This document shows, piece by piece, positions 34,932 through 45,616 of a stretch of 64,000 bases of DNA. The translations under genes and the position numbers were made by a program. Source of the stretch: Aurantiacibacter sediminis (lineage in GTDB: Bacteria; Pseudomonadota; Alphaproteobacteria; Sphingomonadales; Sphingomonadaceae); NCBI RefSeq assembly GCF_016019885.1, contig NZ_JAEANY010000001.1, positions 620,001 to 684,000 of the forward strand. The letters are read 5' to 3'. Position 1 is the stretch's first letter, and each line of letters opens with the position of its first letter. A model generated the notes under the pieces. The model saw only the letters and a list, made by a program, of their open reading frames with translations. It made no database searches and was not told the origin of the DNA.

Positions 34932-36767
34932 CTAGCCCTCCTGCAAGCCAGCCTTCCACAATTCCACACGCCGTTCGAGGATCGAGAGCGGCATGGAACC
35001 GCCATTGAGAAGCGTATCGTGGAAGCCGCGAATGTCGAAATCATCGCCCAGCTCTTGTTCGGCCTCGGCACGCAGTTCCTGGATGCGCATCATGCCGATC
35101 TTGTAGCTGGTCGCCTGACCCGGCAGCACGAAATAGCGCTGCACTTCGCTGCGTGCGACAGTCTCCGGATTGGGCGAGTTTTCGAGACAGTATTGAACAG
35201 CCTCGTCCTCGGTCCAGTCTTTGGCGTGGATGCCGGTGTCGACCACGAGGCGGATCGCGCGCCACATCTCGCTTTGCAATTGGCCGAACTCGGAATAGGG
35301 GTCTTCATACCCACCCATTTCCTTTGCCAGCACTTCGGAATAGAGCGCCCAGCCTTCGACATAGGCGGTCTGGTAAGCGCCCTGCGTGCGGAAGCGCGGA
35401 ATGCCTTCGAGTTCCTGGCTGATGCTGATCTGCATGTGGTGACCGGGATTGCCTTCGTGATAGGCGATCGCCTCCAGCGGCGGGATCGGCATGGCCGTCA
35501 TATCCGAGAGATGCGCGTAATAAACGCCGGGTCGAGCGCCATCTGGCGTGCCGGGGCGATAGTGCTGCGCGGCGCCATCCTGTTCGCGGAATGGCTCCAC
35601 CCGGCGAACTTCAAGCGCGGCGCGTGGCAGGCGGCCGAAGAATTCGGGCAGCCGCTCTGTCAGCTCGTCGATATGCATGGTGGCACGGTCTATATAGGCC
35701 TGCGCGCCTGCCTCATCATTCGAGAAGAAGAACTGCGGATCGGTGCGGATGAAGACGAAGAATTCGTCGAGCGTGCCCTCGAAGCCGACTTCTTCCATGA
35801 TCCCTTCCATCTCGCCGCGGATGCGGGCGACTTCGGACAGGCCGATTTCGTGGATTTCGTCGGCGGTCAGCTCGGTCGTGGTGCTCTGTTCGAGCATATA
35901 ATTGTAATAGGCCTCACCACTGGGCAGCGCGCCGACGCCTTGCGCCACTTCAGCCGTGTTGGCGATATCTTCGCTGAACCAGTCGACCACGCGCTGATAC
36001 GCTGGGGCCATGCTTTGGGTAAGAGCAACGCGGGCATCTTCGCGTAGCTCATCGGCGCGGGCCTGCGTGATCGTCCCTGCCTCGACCAAAGATGCGAGCC
36101 GTTCTTCTGTCCCGGTCCAGAGAGCGGATGGCGCGCCGCCGTCAAAAGGCGCACCGGAGATAAGCCCCTGCGATTCTGCGATTACCGCCTCGTAGGAGAA
36201 GCGCGGCGGGCGCGTGCCGGCAGCGGCATTATTCTGCGCGCGGGTCAGCAGCTGGTCCATGGCCGGGCCCATTGCTTCAAGCCGCGCATTCCACGCGATC
36301 ATATCCGCTTCGCTCTCAACCGTATGCTGACTGAGCAGGAAGCTCGGAAAGTAGGCGTGAGCGCCCTGCATCTGGTGGAGGATGTATTCGTTATCGAGAT
36401 AATCCATCCGTCCGGCAGAGCTCTCCGCCAGGTAGACCATCATATCGTATGATTGCTTGGCCTCATCATCCAGCGCGTCGTAATCGAAGTTCGCTTCCAT
36501 GTCGGCGCGGGCCTGCTGCAGCCACGCATTCTGTTCCCGAATGCCTTCCACGCTGAAATCGCCCAGCTTGTCATAGTCCGTCTTGATCCCGAGGCTGGTC
36601 TGCTGGATCGGGCTGAAAGCGAGAAATTCCTCGAACTTTTCCTCGAAGAAGGCGTCGATGCACTCGGTTTGCGTGGAGGCACAGGCGATTGTCGCCGTGT
36701 CGGCTTCGGTTGTCTGACACCCGGCCAGCGCGGCCGATGCCAGCAGAAGTGCTGCGTAGCGTTTCAT
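34932..36767 (-). CDS. DUF885 family lipoprotein, putative zinc peptidase
   Basis: A 611-aa predicted lipoprotein (MKRYAALLLASAALAGC, lipobox LAGC). It matches the DUF885 family: helical N-terminal part, then the metal motif EAIAYHEGNPGHHMQIS (HExxxGH) followed by the distal YVEGWALYSEVLAKEMG Glu-containing motif, a gluzincin-like arrangement. Related bacterial proteins degrade peptides, but no substrate can be named here. Preceded by GGGATC and followed closely by the csoR-operon terminator on the other strand. Length and motifs are intact. Confidence 0.9.
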   Translation of the reverse strand: MKRYAALLLASAALAGCQTTEADTATIACASTQTECIDAFFEEKFEEFLAFSPIQQTSLGIKTDYDKLGDFSVEGIREQNAWLQQARADMEANFDYDALDDEAKQSYDMMVYLAESSAGRMDYLDNEYILHQMQGAHAYFPSFLLSQHTVESEADMIAWNARLEAMGPAMDQLLTRAQNNAAAGTRPPRFSYEAVIAESQGLISGAPFDGGAPSALWTGTEERLASLVEAGTITQARADELREDARVALTQSMAPAYQRVVDWFSEDIANTAEVAQGVGALPSGEAYYNYMLEQSTTTELTADEIHEIGLSEVARIRGEMEGIMEEVGFEGTLDEFFVFIRTDPQFFFSNDEAGAQAYIDRATMHIDELTERLPEFFGRLPRAALEVRRVEPFREQDGAAQHYRPGTPDGARPGVYYAHLSDMTAMPIPPLEAIAYHEGNPGHHMQISISQELEGIPRFRTQGAYQTAYVEGWALYSEVLAKEMGGYEDPYSEFGQLQSEMWRAIRLVVDTGIHAKDWTEDEAVQYCLENSPNPETVARSEVQRYFVLPGQATSYKIGMMRIQELRAEAEQELGDDFDIRGFHDTLLNGGSMPLSILERRVELWKAGLQEG

Positions 36768-36831
36768 GTTGTGATCCCCTCTTCAGGTCTTCGATGCGTC
36801 TCGATGGCAGCAGGTATGAAGGGCGAGCAGG

Positions 36832-36871
36832 CAAAAGAAAAGGCCCGGCAGGATCGCTCCCGCCGGGCCTT
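36832..36871 (-). terminator. Terminator of groSL
   Basis: On the minus strand GGCCCGGC, 12-base loop, GCCGGGCC, then TTTTCTTTT, starting 33 bases after the groL stop. Confidence 0.85.
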
Positions 36872-36903
36872 TCGTACTTCGTCGGTGAGACGAGCGGTGG
36901 TGC

Positions 36904-38592
<1,689 letters not shown>

Positions 38593-38604
38593 TTATCAGG
38601 GGGC

Positions 38605-38892
38605 TCAGCCGAGCACGCCCATAATGTCGCTTTCCTTCATGATCAGCAGGTCTTCGCCGTCGATCTTCACTTCGGTGCCACCCCATTTGCCGAACAGCAC
38701 GCGGTCGCCGACTTTCACGTCGAGAGCGGTGACGGTGCCGTCTTCAGCCTTGGAGCCGTTGCCGACAGCGACGATTTCGCCTTCGCTCGGCTTTTCCTTG
38801 GCGCTGTCGGGGATGATGATGCCGCCAGCCGTCTTTTCTTCGGCTTCGATGCGGCGGACCAGTACGCGGTCGTGCAGTGGACGGAATGCCAT
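38605..38892 (-). CDS. groS: Co-chaperonin GroES
   Basis: 95-aa lid of the GroEL chamber. Start ATG 38892 ([21 protein letters not shown]) gives the exact family N-terminus; the mobile loop [21 protein letters not shown] and the C-terminal [11 protein letters not shown] are typical. First gene of groSL, with the CIRCE operator 38 bases upstream. Confidence 0.98.
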   Translation of the reverse strand: MAFRPLHDRVLVRRIEAEEKTAGGIIIPDSAKEKPSEGEIVAVGNGSKAEDGTVTALDVKVGDRVLFGKWGGTEVKIDGEDLLIMKESDIMGVLG

Positions 38893-38929
38893 ATTTATGA
38901 CCTCTTCCAATTGAGTGGTTAAACGTGAT

Positions 38930-38954
38930 TGGCACTCTCCGACCGAGAGTGCCA
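38930..38954. promoter_or_regulatory. CIRCE element (HrcA operator) of groSL
   Basis: TGGCACTC-N9-GAGTGCCA, perfect 8-base arms with the canonical 9-base spacer, very close to the CIRCE consensus (TTAGCACTC-N9-GAGTGCTAA). It implies heat-shock control by HrcA, which is not encoded in this window. Confidence 0.92.
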
Positions 38955-39051
38955 GTGCGGCGCATTTGGGTGCGCGTTCATTCAGAGTCAATGGGTGTCT
39001 CAGCGAAAAAGTTGCATGCAATCAGCCAGGGCGTGGCATGGGGGCGTCCGC

Positions 39052-40443
39052 TCAGGAATTGCGCTGCGTCAGCCCCAGCTTTTCGCGCGCATTCCAGCGC
39101 CAGAGGAGCAGGGCGGCGGCGAAGGTCAGTCCTGTTGCAAGGCCGATCCAGACACCAGTGCCGCCAAGCTGCGTGCCGAGTCCAAGACCGGCAGCGAGGC
39201 CGAAGCCAGGCAGCCAATAGCTGAAGATAGCAATCCACATCGGGATGCGCGTATCCTTGAGACCGCGCAGCGCGCCAGCCGCCACGGCCTGCACCCCGTC
39301 GGACAGCTGGAATGCGGCGGCAATCATCAGGAAGCCGGTTGCAGCAGCGAGCAGCTGTGCGTTCGCTGGATCGCCAATATCGATATATACTGAGAGCAGC
39401 GCGTGTGGCATCGTGACCATGGCGATTGCGGTCAGCGCCATGAAGCCGGTTCCCATCACAATACTCGCCCAGCCTGCGCGGCCCATGCCCACAGCATCGC
39501 GCGCGCCATAGAAATAGCCAACGCGGATGGTCGCCGCCTGTCCCACGCCGAAAGGGACCTGAAAGGCAAAGGCAGCAAGATTGAGCGCGAGTGTATGCGC
39601 GGCCAGTTCCAGTCCGCCGACGCGGCCCATCAGGAATGCCGCTGCACCAAACACGCCCGCTTCTGCCAACACGGTGATGCCGATAGGCGTGCCGATGCGC
39701 AGCATTTCCCAAAAGCGCGGCCAGTCCGGTCGCCAGAAAAAGCCCATGATGTGATAGCGGTGCAGGCGCGGGTCGACCCGAATGATTGCGGCATACATGG
39801 CAAGGATCGCGAGTGAGGTGATTAGTGTCGCGACCGCTGCACCGGGCAGGCCCATGGCAGGTGCGCCCAGATTGCCGAAGATGAAGGCGTAATTCGCCAG
39901 TGCGTTCACGCCGATACCCACGCCGGTTATTGCTGTTGCAATGATCGGTTTGCCCAGCGTCGAGACATAATTGCGCAAAACGCCCGCGATCACCATCGGC
40001 GCGACCGACCACAGCAAGACCTGCATGTATGATACGGCGAGCGCCGTAATGTGCGGCTCTTGCCCTGTCAGCCGCATCAGCGGGCCTGCGAGCGCGCAGA
40101 GACCCATGCCGATAGCCGACACGATGATGCTGAGCCACAAGGCCATACGCACCGAGCGGCGAACAGGGCGCAGCGCCGGTCCGCGCGCCCCGGTTTCTGC
40201 CGCCATGATCGGAGCGACCGCGCTGGTGAGCGCCTGCAAGCCCCAGACGATCAACCCGAACAGGGCGATGGCGAGCGCCGATGCGGCGAGTTCATCCGGA
40301 CCCAGCCGCGCGATAAACATCACGTCGATCGCATAGGTGAGCATTTGCAGCAGATTGGCGAGCGCCAGCGGCCCCGCCAGCTTCAGCGTTTCGCGCGTCT
40401 CGACTGTCCAGTCGGGCGTTTCGGGGTGGGCAATCGGCCGCAT
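39052..40443 (-). CDS. MATE family multidrug efflux transporter
   Basis: A 463-aa cation-coupled exporter with 12 hydrophobic segments in two homologous halves. It opens TRETLKLAGPLALANLLQMLTYAIDVMFIARLGPDELAASALA, the NorM/MATE signature, and has PFGVGQAATIRVGYFYGARD at the start of the second half. Substrate class (drugs, dyes) is assumed from family. Start ATG complement 40441-40443; single gene. Confidence 0.92.
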   Translation of the reverse strand: MRPIAHPETPDWTVETRETLKLAGPLALANLLQMLTYAIDVMFIARLGPDELAASALAIALFGLIVWGLQALTSAVAPIMAAETGARGPALRPVRRSVRMALWLSIIVSAIGMGLCALAGPLMRLTGQEPHITALAVSYMQVLLWSVAPMVIAGVLRNYVSTLGKPIIATAITGVGIGVNALANYAFIFGNLGAPAMGLPGAAVATLITSLAILAMYAAIIRVDPRLHRYHIMGFFWRPDWPRFWEMLRIGTPIGITVLAEAGVFGAAAFLMGRVGGLELAAHTLALNLAAFAFQVPFGVGQAATIRVGYFYGARDAVGMGRAGWASIVMGTGFMALTAIAMVTMPHALLSVYIDIGDPANAQLLAAATGFLMIAAAFQLSDGVQAVAAGALRGLKDTRIPMWIAIFSYWLPGFGLAAGLGLGTQLGGTGVWIGLATGLTFAAALLLWRWNAREKLGLTQRNS

Positions 40444-40575
40444 GGTATCTCATGCTGCCCCCGCGAAAATGCGCCGGACAGCCGCACCGGATAGGCGCGT
40501 CGTGCTTTCCTGCAAAGGGGAAATAGGCTGTATATCTGCGAAGTGCGGCCTGCGCGTCACACGCGTGCATCGGGA

Positions 40576-41928
40576 CTAAGGCATTGGCGCTGCCGGAGCG
40601 CAGCTGCCTTCGCGCTCTGCGGAGATTGGCCACAGGCTATCGAGCCCTTCGCTCGAATAGTCTTCGAACGCGAAATGGCCATCGCGCACGTCGATACGGT
40701 AGACCCCGCTGCGCGGGTTGCCGATATAACCGAACAGATCCCACTCGGGCTCGGTGACGACGCTAGTGGGCTGCGCCCATATCTCTACAGGCGGCTGATC
40801 TTCGAAACCAACCGAAACGCGGGTTTCGGCAATTTCGCGCCATGGCGCAGTCATCGTGCGTTGCGCGTCACATTCGCGGATGTCGAACGCGCCTTCTCCG
40901 AGCAGATGGCCGTATGACCCTGTGTCGATATAGTAATTGCCGATACGGTTTTGCGTGCGCATCCGGATCAGCGGCTTGCGTCCGGCTCCCATCAGCATGT
41001 TGGCCTCGGCGCGCGGCCGCGGGTCCCGCCTAATCAGACGCACCACGTCCCGATTGTAATCAAATTCGATGACTTCGAAGAAGGGCCGCAGCGCATCGAG
41101 CCCCATGATGATATCATAACGCCCGACAATCTGATCCATGCGCTCGAACTTGGCCTGATCCTCAGGCGTTTCAGGCGGCAGTCCTACAGACGCGGCCACA
41201 TTGCGAAGCGTGATGTCACCGATCGTCAGACTGCCGACCAGCGCGTGATGCTTGGTTGCGACGATGTCGAATGCGGGCAGCGCGTAAGTTTGCGGCGCCG
41301 AGCCATCGGTTTCGAGCAAGTCGATGAAGTCGCGGTGCACACCGACCCCAGGCGCGCCTGTATCGAACGCAATCTCGATATCCACGCCATTGAGCTGCGC
41401 AGGAATGCGAAGCCCATCAAAAGGCACTTCGGTCACTTCGACGCCATTATAATCGACAGATGCATCGGGCCAATTGGCGTAGGGCCTTGCGAAGTCTGCA
41501 AGATTGGTCATGCCATTCGCTTCAGAAGCAGCGGCCACGTCAGCCCAGCGATGCTCCGCAATCAATTGGCCTGCGGCGATAAAGAACATGCGGTCCTTCA
41601 ACTCGCCAGCAGGCATCGACCGTACGATTTGCATCATAGCGTCGGCACTCCCTTCACGGCGGTCCATTAGGCCGAGGAACGCGGCGGCCACGCGGTCGGA
41701 CTGCGCCATCGTTCGCAACCTGTCTCGCTCGATGGTTAGAAACGCATCAAATGCCTCTGCCGCTGCTTCCTCTGAAATGGCCGTCGGTAGTGGACGCTCA
41801 GCGCTCGTCTGGGCTAACGATGTCGACGCCGCGCAGGCCGGAAGTAGGGCGAGGGCGGCGATTGAGGCTGCGGCCATCAGATGCTCAGTAAATGTCTGTC
41901 GTGGGTGAGATGGGGCTGTGTTCTGCAT
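40576..41928 (-). CDS. Retropepsin-like aspartic protease lipoprotein
   Basis: A 450-aa predicted lipoprotein or exported protein (LALLPAC, Cys32; a shorter start at Met18 keeps the same cleavage site). Two aspartic-protease motifs are present: AFDTGAPG at Asp189 and YIDTGSYG at Asp335, each followed by a hydrophobic flap-like segment, giving a pepsin-like two-lobe arrangement in one chain with a linker containing GLDALRPFFEVIEFDYNRDVVRL. Function in peptide cleavage outside the cytoplasm is inferred. Family is related to bacterial retropepsin-like proteins that are usually annotated as hypothetical. Confidence 0.75.
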   Translation of the reverse strand: MQNTAPSHPRQTFTEHLMAAASIAALALLPACAASTSLAQTSAERPLPTAISEEAAAEAFDAFLTIERDRLRTMAQSDRVAAAFLGLMDRREGSADAMMQIVRSMPAGELKDRMFFIAAGQLIAEHRWADVAAASEANGMTNLADFARPYANWPDASVDYNGVEVTEVPFDGLRIPAQLNGVDIEIAFDTGAPGVGVHRDFIDLLETDGSAPQTYALPAFDIVATKHHALVGSLTIGDITLRNVAASVGLPPETPEDQAKFERMDQIVGRYDIIMGLDALRPFFEVIEFDYNRDVVRLIRRDPRPRAEANMLMGAGRKPLIRMRTQNRIGNYYIDTGSYGHLLGEGAFDIRECDAQRTMTAPWREIAETRVSVGFEDQPPVEIWAQPTSVVTEPEWDLFGYIGNPRSGVYRIDVRDGHFAFEDYSSEGLDSLWPISAEREGSCAPAAPMP

Positions 41929-42039
41929 GCCGAAGCTTATGGACCAACCTCACACGCAATCGGGCAAAATTTGCTGAACGGACACTTTTGGTGCCTGAAC
42001 GGACCGCATGGATAGTTCGACTAACCGGCTTCCCGGTGA

Positions 42040-42879
42040 TCACATAGCATAAGAACGGATCAGCCGTGCGCCAGAGCGGCTGGTATTGAGCGATGAGCCG
42101 TCATTGAGATGAACCGTCATGCGACCGCCGCCGGCCGGTTCAACCGAAACAAGCTGATCGAGATTGATGATCGCCGATCTGTGAATGCGCACGAAGCTTT
42201 CCGGCAGCTGCTCTGACAGTTCTTTCAGACTTCGCCGGGTCGGGAATGAGCGCGTGGCAGTGAAGACCTTCATTTCATCGTCGACCGAGCGGATGGCAAC
42301 GATATCCTCAAGCTCGACACGCGCAATCTGATCGTCATCACGCAGCAACAGAGCCTTTGGCGTGTCTGAAGCGGCGATTCCCTCCGTATCTTGAGAACCA
42401 CCTTTCGCTTCCGCAAGGCGATGAGTAGCGCGCACGAGAATAATCAGGAGAAGCGCAATCACGATCCCCTGGAACATCTGCCAGCGGAATGCAGGGCCTG
42501 AAAATGGAATGATCATCCCGCCAGCAACAAACCCTGCATCAACCCATCCATGAAGTGACGTAATCAACACGTACCAGATGAGCGTGAAGGCAATGCTGAA
42601 AACGGCGAGCGAGGCAAATTGTAGCGCTTGATTTGGCAGGGAAAGGATCGGTCGCAAGAGTGGGAAAGATGCGATACCCAGAAGGTACAGCGAGATCACA
42701 TTGATCAGGCAATCGGTCACGACTTTCGCCGAGAGGATGCCTGCGTCACTGAGAAAAACTGCGAGATAACCGAGCCCGAGCAGCGCGCAGATCATGATCC
42801 AGTCACGATGCGGCGGGGTGAGTTTTGCAAAGATGCGGGAGACACGCGCTGGCATTACGCTTTGACTGCCAAACTTCAT
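42040..42879 (-). CDS. Membrane-anchored LytTR-type transcriptional regulator
   Basis: A 279-aa protein with four or five hydrophobic segments (DWIMICALLGLGYLAVFLS, LINVISLYLLGIASFPLL, LQFASLAVFSIAFTLIWYVLI, MFQGIVIALLLIILV) and a cytoplasmic C-terminal LytTR DNA-binding domain (RVELEDIVAIRSVDDEMKVFTATRSFPTRRSLKELSEQLPESFVRIHRSAIINLDQLVSVEP). Regulators of this one-component type sense something at the membrane and bind DNA directly. ATG 42879 is used; a TTG at 42891 would add four residues. No histidine kinase is next to it. Confidence 0.85.
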   Translation of the reverse strand: MKFGSQSVMPARVSRIFAKLTPPHRDWIMICALLGLGYLAVFLSDAGILSAKVVTDCLINVISLYLLGIASFPLLRPILSLPNQALQFASLAVFSIAFTLIWYVLITSLHGWVDAGFVAGGMIIPFSGPAFRWQMFQGIVIALLLIILVRATHRLAEAKGGSQDTEGIAASDTPKALLLRDDDQIARVELEDIVAIRSVDDEMKVFTATRSFPTRRSLKELSEQLPESFVRIHRSAIINLDQLVSVEPAGGGRMTVHLNDGSSLNTSRSGARLIRSYAM

Positions 42880-42923
42880 CCCGGCTGCCAAGATATTCCG
42901 TAAGGCGCGCAGCGGCGACCAGC

Positions 42924-42954
42924 AAAAAGGGCGCCACCATCGCTGGTGACGCCC
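42924..42954 (-). terminator. Terminator of rplJL
   Basis: Minus strand: GGGCGTCACCA, loop GCGA, TGGTGGCGCCC, then TTTTTGC, 65 bases after the rplL stop. Confidence 0.85.
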
Positions 42955-43018
42955 CCTTGGTGATCTCTCGGAAGAGATCGAAGTGTAAGCTGATCCCCGC
43001 TTGCGCGAGGACAGGCGC

Positions 43019-43396
43019 TTACTTCAGTTCGACGGTACCGCCGGCTGCTTCGATCTTGCCCTTGATCTCTTCGGCTTCTGCCTTGTTCACGCCTTCCTTG
43101 AGCGGCTTCGGCGCGCCTTCGACGAGGCCCTTTGCTTCGGTCAGGCCCAGGCCGGTGATGGCGCGGACTTCCTTGATCACCTGGATCTTCTTGCCACCGT
43201 CGCCGGTGAGAATGACGTCGAATTCGTCCTTCTCTTCAGCGGCAGCTTCACCAGCACCGCCACCAGCGGGGCCAGCAACAGCAACTGCAGCAGCGGCGCT
43301 AACGCCCCACTCTTCTTCCAGTGCCTTGGCGAGTTCAGCTGCTTCCATAACGGTCAGCTTCGAAAGGTCTTCAACCAGCTTGGCAATATCAGCCAT
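43019..43396 (-). CDS. rplL: Ribosomal protein L7/L12
   Basis: 125-aa stalk protein that recruits translation factors to the large subunit. N-terminal dimerisation helix ([31 protein letters not shown]), an Ala/Gly hinge ([23 protein letters not shown]) and the conserved C-terminal domain ([45 protein letters not shown]). Cotranscribed with rplJ (83-bp gap) and ended by a terminator. Not followed by rpoB. Confidence 0.98.
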   Translation of the reverse strand: MADIAKLVEDLSKLTVMEAAELAKALEEEWGVSAAAAVAVAGPAGGGAGEAAAEEKDEFDVILTGDGGKKIQVIKEVRAITGLGLTEAKGLVEGAPKPLKEGVNKAEAEEIKGKIEAAGGTVELK

Positions 43397-43479
43397 GATG
43401 TATCACTCCAATTGTTGGGGCATTCCGTTCCTTCGGTCGGCCCCGAGTATGTTTCGTATCTCTTGCGAGAAAGCGTCTC

Positions 43480-43995
43480 TTACGCAGCGTCCTTGGCGCC
43501 ATAGGCACCGAATACGCGAGCGAGCTTGGCTGCCGGTTCGTTGACAACGCGGGCGATTTTCGTCGCCGGGGCGTTGAGCAGACCAACAATGGTGCCGCGC
43601 AGTTCGTCGAGGCTGGGCATCGAAGCCAAAGACTTGATACCTGCTTCGTCGAGAACCTGCGTGCCCATCGAGCCACCGACGATTTCCAGCTTGTCGTTCG
43701 ACTTGGCGAATTCGACAGCAGCCTTGGCGGCTGCGACAGGGTCTTCCGACCATGCCAGTGCTGTCGGACCGGAGAGAAACTCTTCGATGCCGACATAATC
43801 GGTGTCTTTCAGGGCGAGCTTGGCGAGACGGTTCTTCGCGACCTTGTAGGACGCACCGGCTTCACGCATCTTCGTACGCAGTTCGGTGGACTGGTCCACC
43901 GTCAGGCCGAGGTTGCGGGTCACGACGACCACGCCAACTTCGTTGAAGACTTCGTTCAGCTGGGCGACCGCTTCGGTTTTTTGCGAACGATCCAT
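43480..43995 (-). CDS. rplJ: Ribosomal protein L10
   Basis: 171-aa base of the L7/L12 stalk. Start ATG 43995 ([17 protein letters not shown]) has AAGGAGT upstream and matches the family; the conserved [21 protein letters not shown] and the [16 protein letters not shown] region are present. L10 normally represses its own operon by binding the leader; the leader here is about 300 bases. rplKA are not nearby. Confidence 0.97.
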   Translation of the reverse strand: MDRSQKTEAVAQLNEVFNEVGVVVVTRNLGLTVDQSTELRTKMREAGASYKVAKNRLAKLALKDTDYVGIEEFLSGPTALAWSEDPVAAAKAAVEFAKSNDKLEIVGGSMGTQVLDEAGIKSLASMPSLDELRGTIVGLLNAPATKIARVVNEPAAKLARVFGAYGAKDAA

Positions 43996-44314
43996 GCCGT
44001 ACTCCTTCACTATGGCCGACCGCGGGTTCGCGCGGACGACCGGCTCAAATCACCCCGCCGCTCATGCGACAGGGCAAAAGTCCGTTTCTGGGGAAGGAGG
44101 TGCGTGACGCATCACGCTGATTGCGAGGCCATGGTGGCCGCGCGAAAAATCTCGTTTCCCCGTCTAGGCTGGAAATTAAGATGACCCCATTGCCACCACC
44201 AACTGTCTCGGACGGATGAATGCCCCAATCCGTATGGATCAAAGCAATCGGGGCGGGCCCTTAAAGGCCACGCCCCGAGAGTCAAGCAAAACTGCTTAAG
44301 TGGATTGGCGCCAC
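43996..44314 (-). promoter_or_regulatory. rplJL leader region
   Basis: A 319-bp stretch without a gene between rplJ and the small lipoprotein gene. Near its upstream end are a TTGACT -35-like box (complement 44280-44285) and an 11-bp palindromic stem (44249-44277: CGGGGCG-GGCC, loop CTTAAA, GGCC-A-CGCCCCG). Length and position fit a long untranslated leader for L10 autoregulation; the -10 box is weak. Confidence 0.4.
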
Positions 44315-44560
44315 TTACTGGTCGTCAGCGGTTTCTTCCAGCATTTCGGCTTCTTGCTCAGCTTCCATCATGGCGCCTTCATTGCCCATTTCTTCAGCGA
44401 GCTCGGCTTCGGCTTCTGCAACACCAGCTTCGGCGTCCATCACTTCAGCTTCCATTTCAGCGACATCTTCTGCCTGCTCTTCGGCATCTTCAGCAGGTTC
44501 CTGGCAAGCAGCGACCAGCATGAGGGCGGGAGCGGCGGCGAATGCGATAATCTTTTTCAT
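44315..44560 (-). CDS. Small acidic Ala/Glu/Met-rich lipoprotein (second copy)
   Basis: An 81-aa predicted lipoprotein: MKKIIAFAAAPALMLVAAC with lipobox VAAC, then Ala/Glu/Met/Asp-rich sequence (EEQAEDVAEMEAEVMDAEA) without aromatic residues. Composition, length and layout match the protein at 26088-26330, although residue identity is low outside the signal. AGGAAGGATT precedes the ATG. A helical, periplasmic, membrane-tethered role is possible; unknown. Confidence 0.78.
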   Translation of the reverse strand: MKKIIAFAAAPALMLVAACQEPAEDAEEQAEDVAEMEAEVMDAEAGVAEAEAELAEEMGNEGAMMEAEQEAEMLEETADDQ

Positions 44561-44660
44561 AATGAATCCTTCCTGTAGTGCGACCGGAATTGCCCGGTAT
44601 CACCTCGCCAACCGCTCTCGACAGCGTCGGTTCCTCGTTTTGCCATTTTTTTGCCGCAAT

Positions 44661-44897
44661 TTATTCGCCATAGGTCAGCAAGTCGCCCGGCTGGCATTCC
44701 AGCTCCCGGCAGATCGCTTCCAGTGTGCTGAAGCGGATGGCCTTGGCCTTGCCCGTCTTGAGGATGGAGAGGTTGGCGAGGGTGAGGCCCACGCGCTCTG
44801 CCAACTCGGTCAGCGTCATGCGGCGTTCGTGGAGAAGGTCGTCCAGTTTGACCATGATCCTGGTTCCTTCGCTATCTGATGTGGATTTGGGTGGCAT
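44661..44897 (-). CDS. XRE/YozG-type HTH transcriptional regulator
   Basis: A 78-aa single-domain regulator: MPPKSTSDSEGTRIMVKLDDLLHERRMTLTELAERVGLTLANLSILKTGKAKAIRFSTLEAICRELECQPGDLLTYGE. The helix-turn-helix TELAERVGLTLANLSILKTGKAKAI and the C-terminal CRELECQPGDLL are the YozG type of the XRE family, which is typically encoded beside a DUF2975 membrane protein, as here. Start ATG 44897 overlaps the DUF2975 stop by one base (TGATG). It probably binds the repeated TTGAAAAACGATATG sites upstream of the operon. Confidence 0.88.
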   Translation of the reverse strand: MPPKSTSDSEGTRIMVKLDDLLHERRMTLTELAERVGLTLANLSILKTGKAKAIRFSTLEAICRELECQPGDLLTYGE

Positions 44898-45448
44898 CAC
44901 ACCGTTCCTTCCAGATCATCGCGCATTTCCGCGCCGCGTTTGAACACCCGGGCCAGGATGAAGAGAACGATGACCATCAGTATGCCGGTCAGATCGAGGC
45001 CTGCATCGACAGTGATGTCCTCATGCCCGACTTCGTCCGCCCATTTGGCAACGGTCAGGCCTGCACCGGAAATGGGTATCATGAGCAATTGCACTACAAG
45101 CAAAAGCCAGCCCATATTGCCGAGGCGACGCGCATTTTGCGGAGCGAACGGATCGCCATGGCCGACCGTATTGATGATGCGGCGCAACTGGTCGAAGAAG
45201 GCAAAGACCAAAGCGACTACCATTAACGCCATCACCAACAATGCGATGATTGTAGGAAGCGGGAAATCAGTGATTTCCTGGCCCAGCTCTGCGGTCAATT
45301 CCGCGGCGATATCGGCCTGGTAGAAGAGGAGGACGGGAATCGTGATGAGAAGCGCGAATGCAGCGATGCTCATGAAAATCTGCATCAGGATTGTCAGCGC
45401 CTTGCCGGACACCAGCAGCAGATCATTCGGCCGTGTTGAAGTACTCAT
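44897..45448 (-). CDS. DUF2975 family membrane protein
   Basis: A 183-aa integral membrane protein with four hydrophobic segments (TILMQIFMSIAAFALLITIPVLLF, TIIALLVMALMVVALVFAFF, GWLLLVVQLLMIPISGAGL, LTGILMVIVLFILARVF) and the conserved cytoplasmic loop DQLRRIINTVGHGDPFAPQNARRLGNMGW. Start ATG 45448 has AGGAGATTTCC upstream; the longer open frame is not coding. DUF2975 with a YozG-type regulator is a known pair of unknown role. It is preceded by a 43-aa exported peptide in the same operon (23-bp gap). Confidence 0.85.
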   Translation of the reverse strand: MSTSTRPNDLLLVSGKALTILMQIFMSIAAFALLITIPVLLFYQADIAAELTAELGQEITDFPLPTIIALLVMALMVVALVFAFFDQLRRIINTVGHGDPFAPQNARRLGNMGWLLLVVQLLMIPISGAGLTVAKWADEVGHEDITVDAGLDLTGILMVIVLFILARVFKRGAEMRDDLEGTV

Positions 45449-45471
45449 TGGAAATCTCCTGACAATCCGGC

Positions 45472-45603
45472 TTACGCCAGCAGCGTCGATGTGACGGCAA
45501 TGGGTTGCGGGTCGACCGGCACGCTGGTGATGGCAGCGAAGCTGGTCGTGGCGAAAATCACGGCTGCAAGAGCAGCGAGAGTTTTGGTGGCGAAGCGTTG
45601 CAT
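45472..45603 (-). CDS. 43-aa predicted secreted small protein
   Basis: A short gene: ATG complement 45601-45603, stop TAA complement 45472-45474. The product begins MQRFATKTLAALAAVIFATTSFA, a clear signal peptide with a likely cut after SFA, leaving about 20 residues AITSVPVDPQPIAVTSTLLA. AGGAGATCGATAA gives a good ribosome site, the promoter is 35 bases upstream, and it is the first gene of a transcript continuing into DUF2975 and XRE. Could be a signalling or toxin-like peptide, or a short mature peptide without function; unknown. Confidence 0.65.
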   Translation of the reverse strand: MQRFATKTLAALAAVIFATTSFAAITSVPVDPQPIAVTSTLLA

Positions 45604-45616
45604 TTATCGATCTCCT

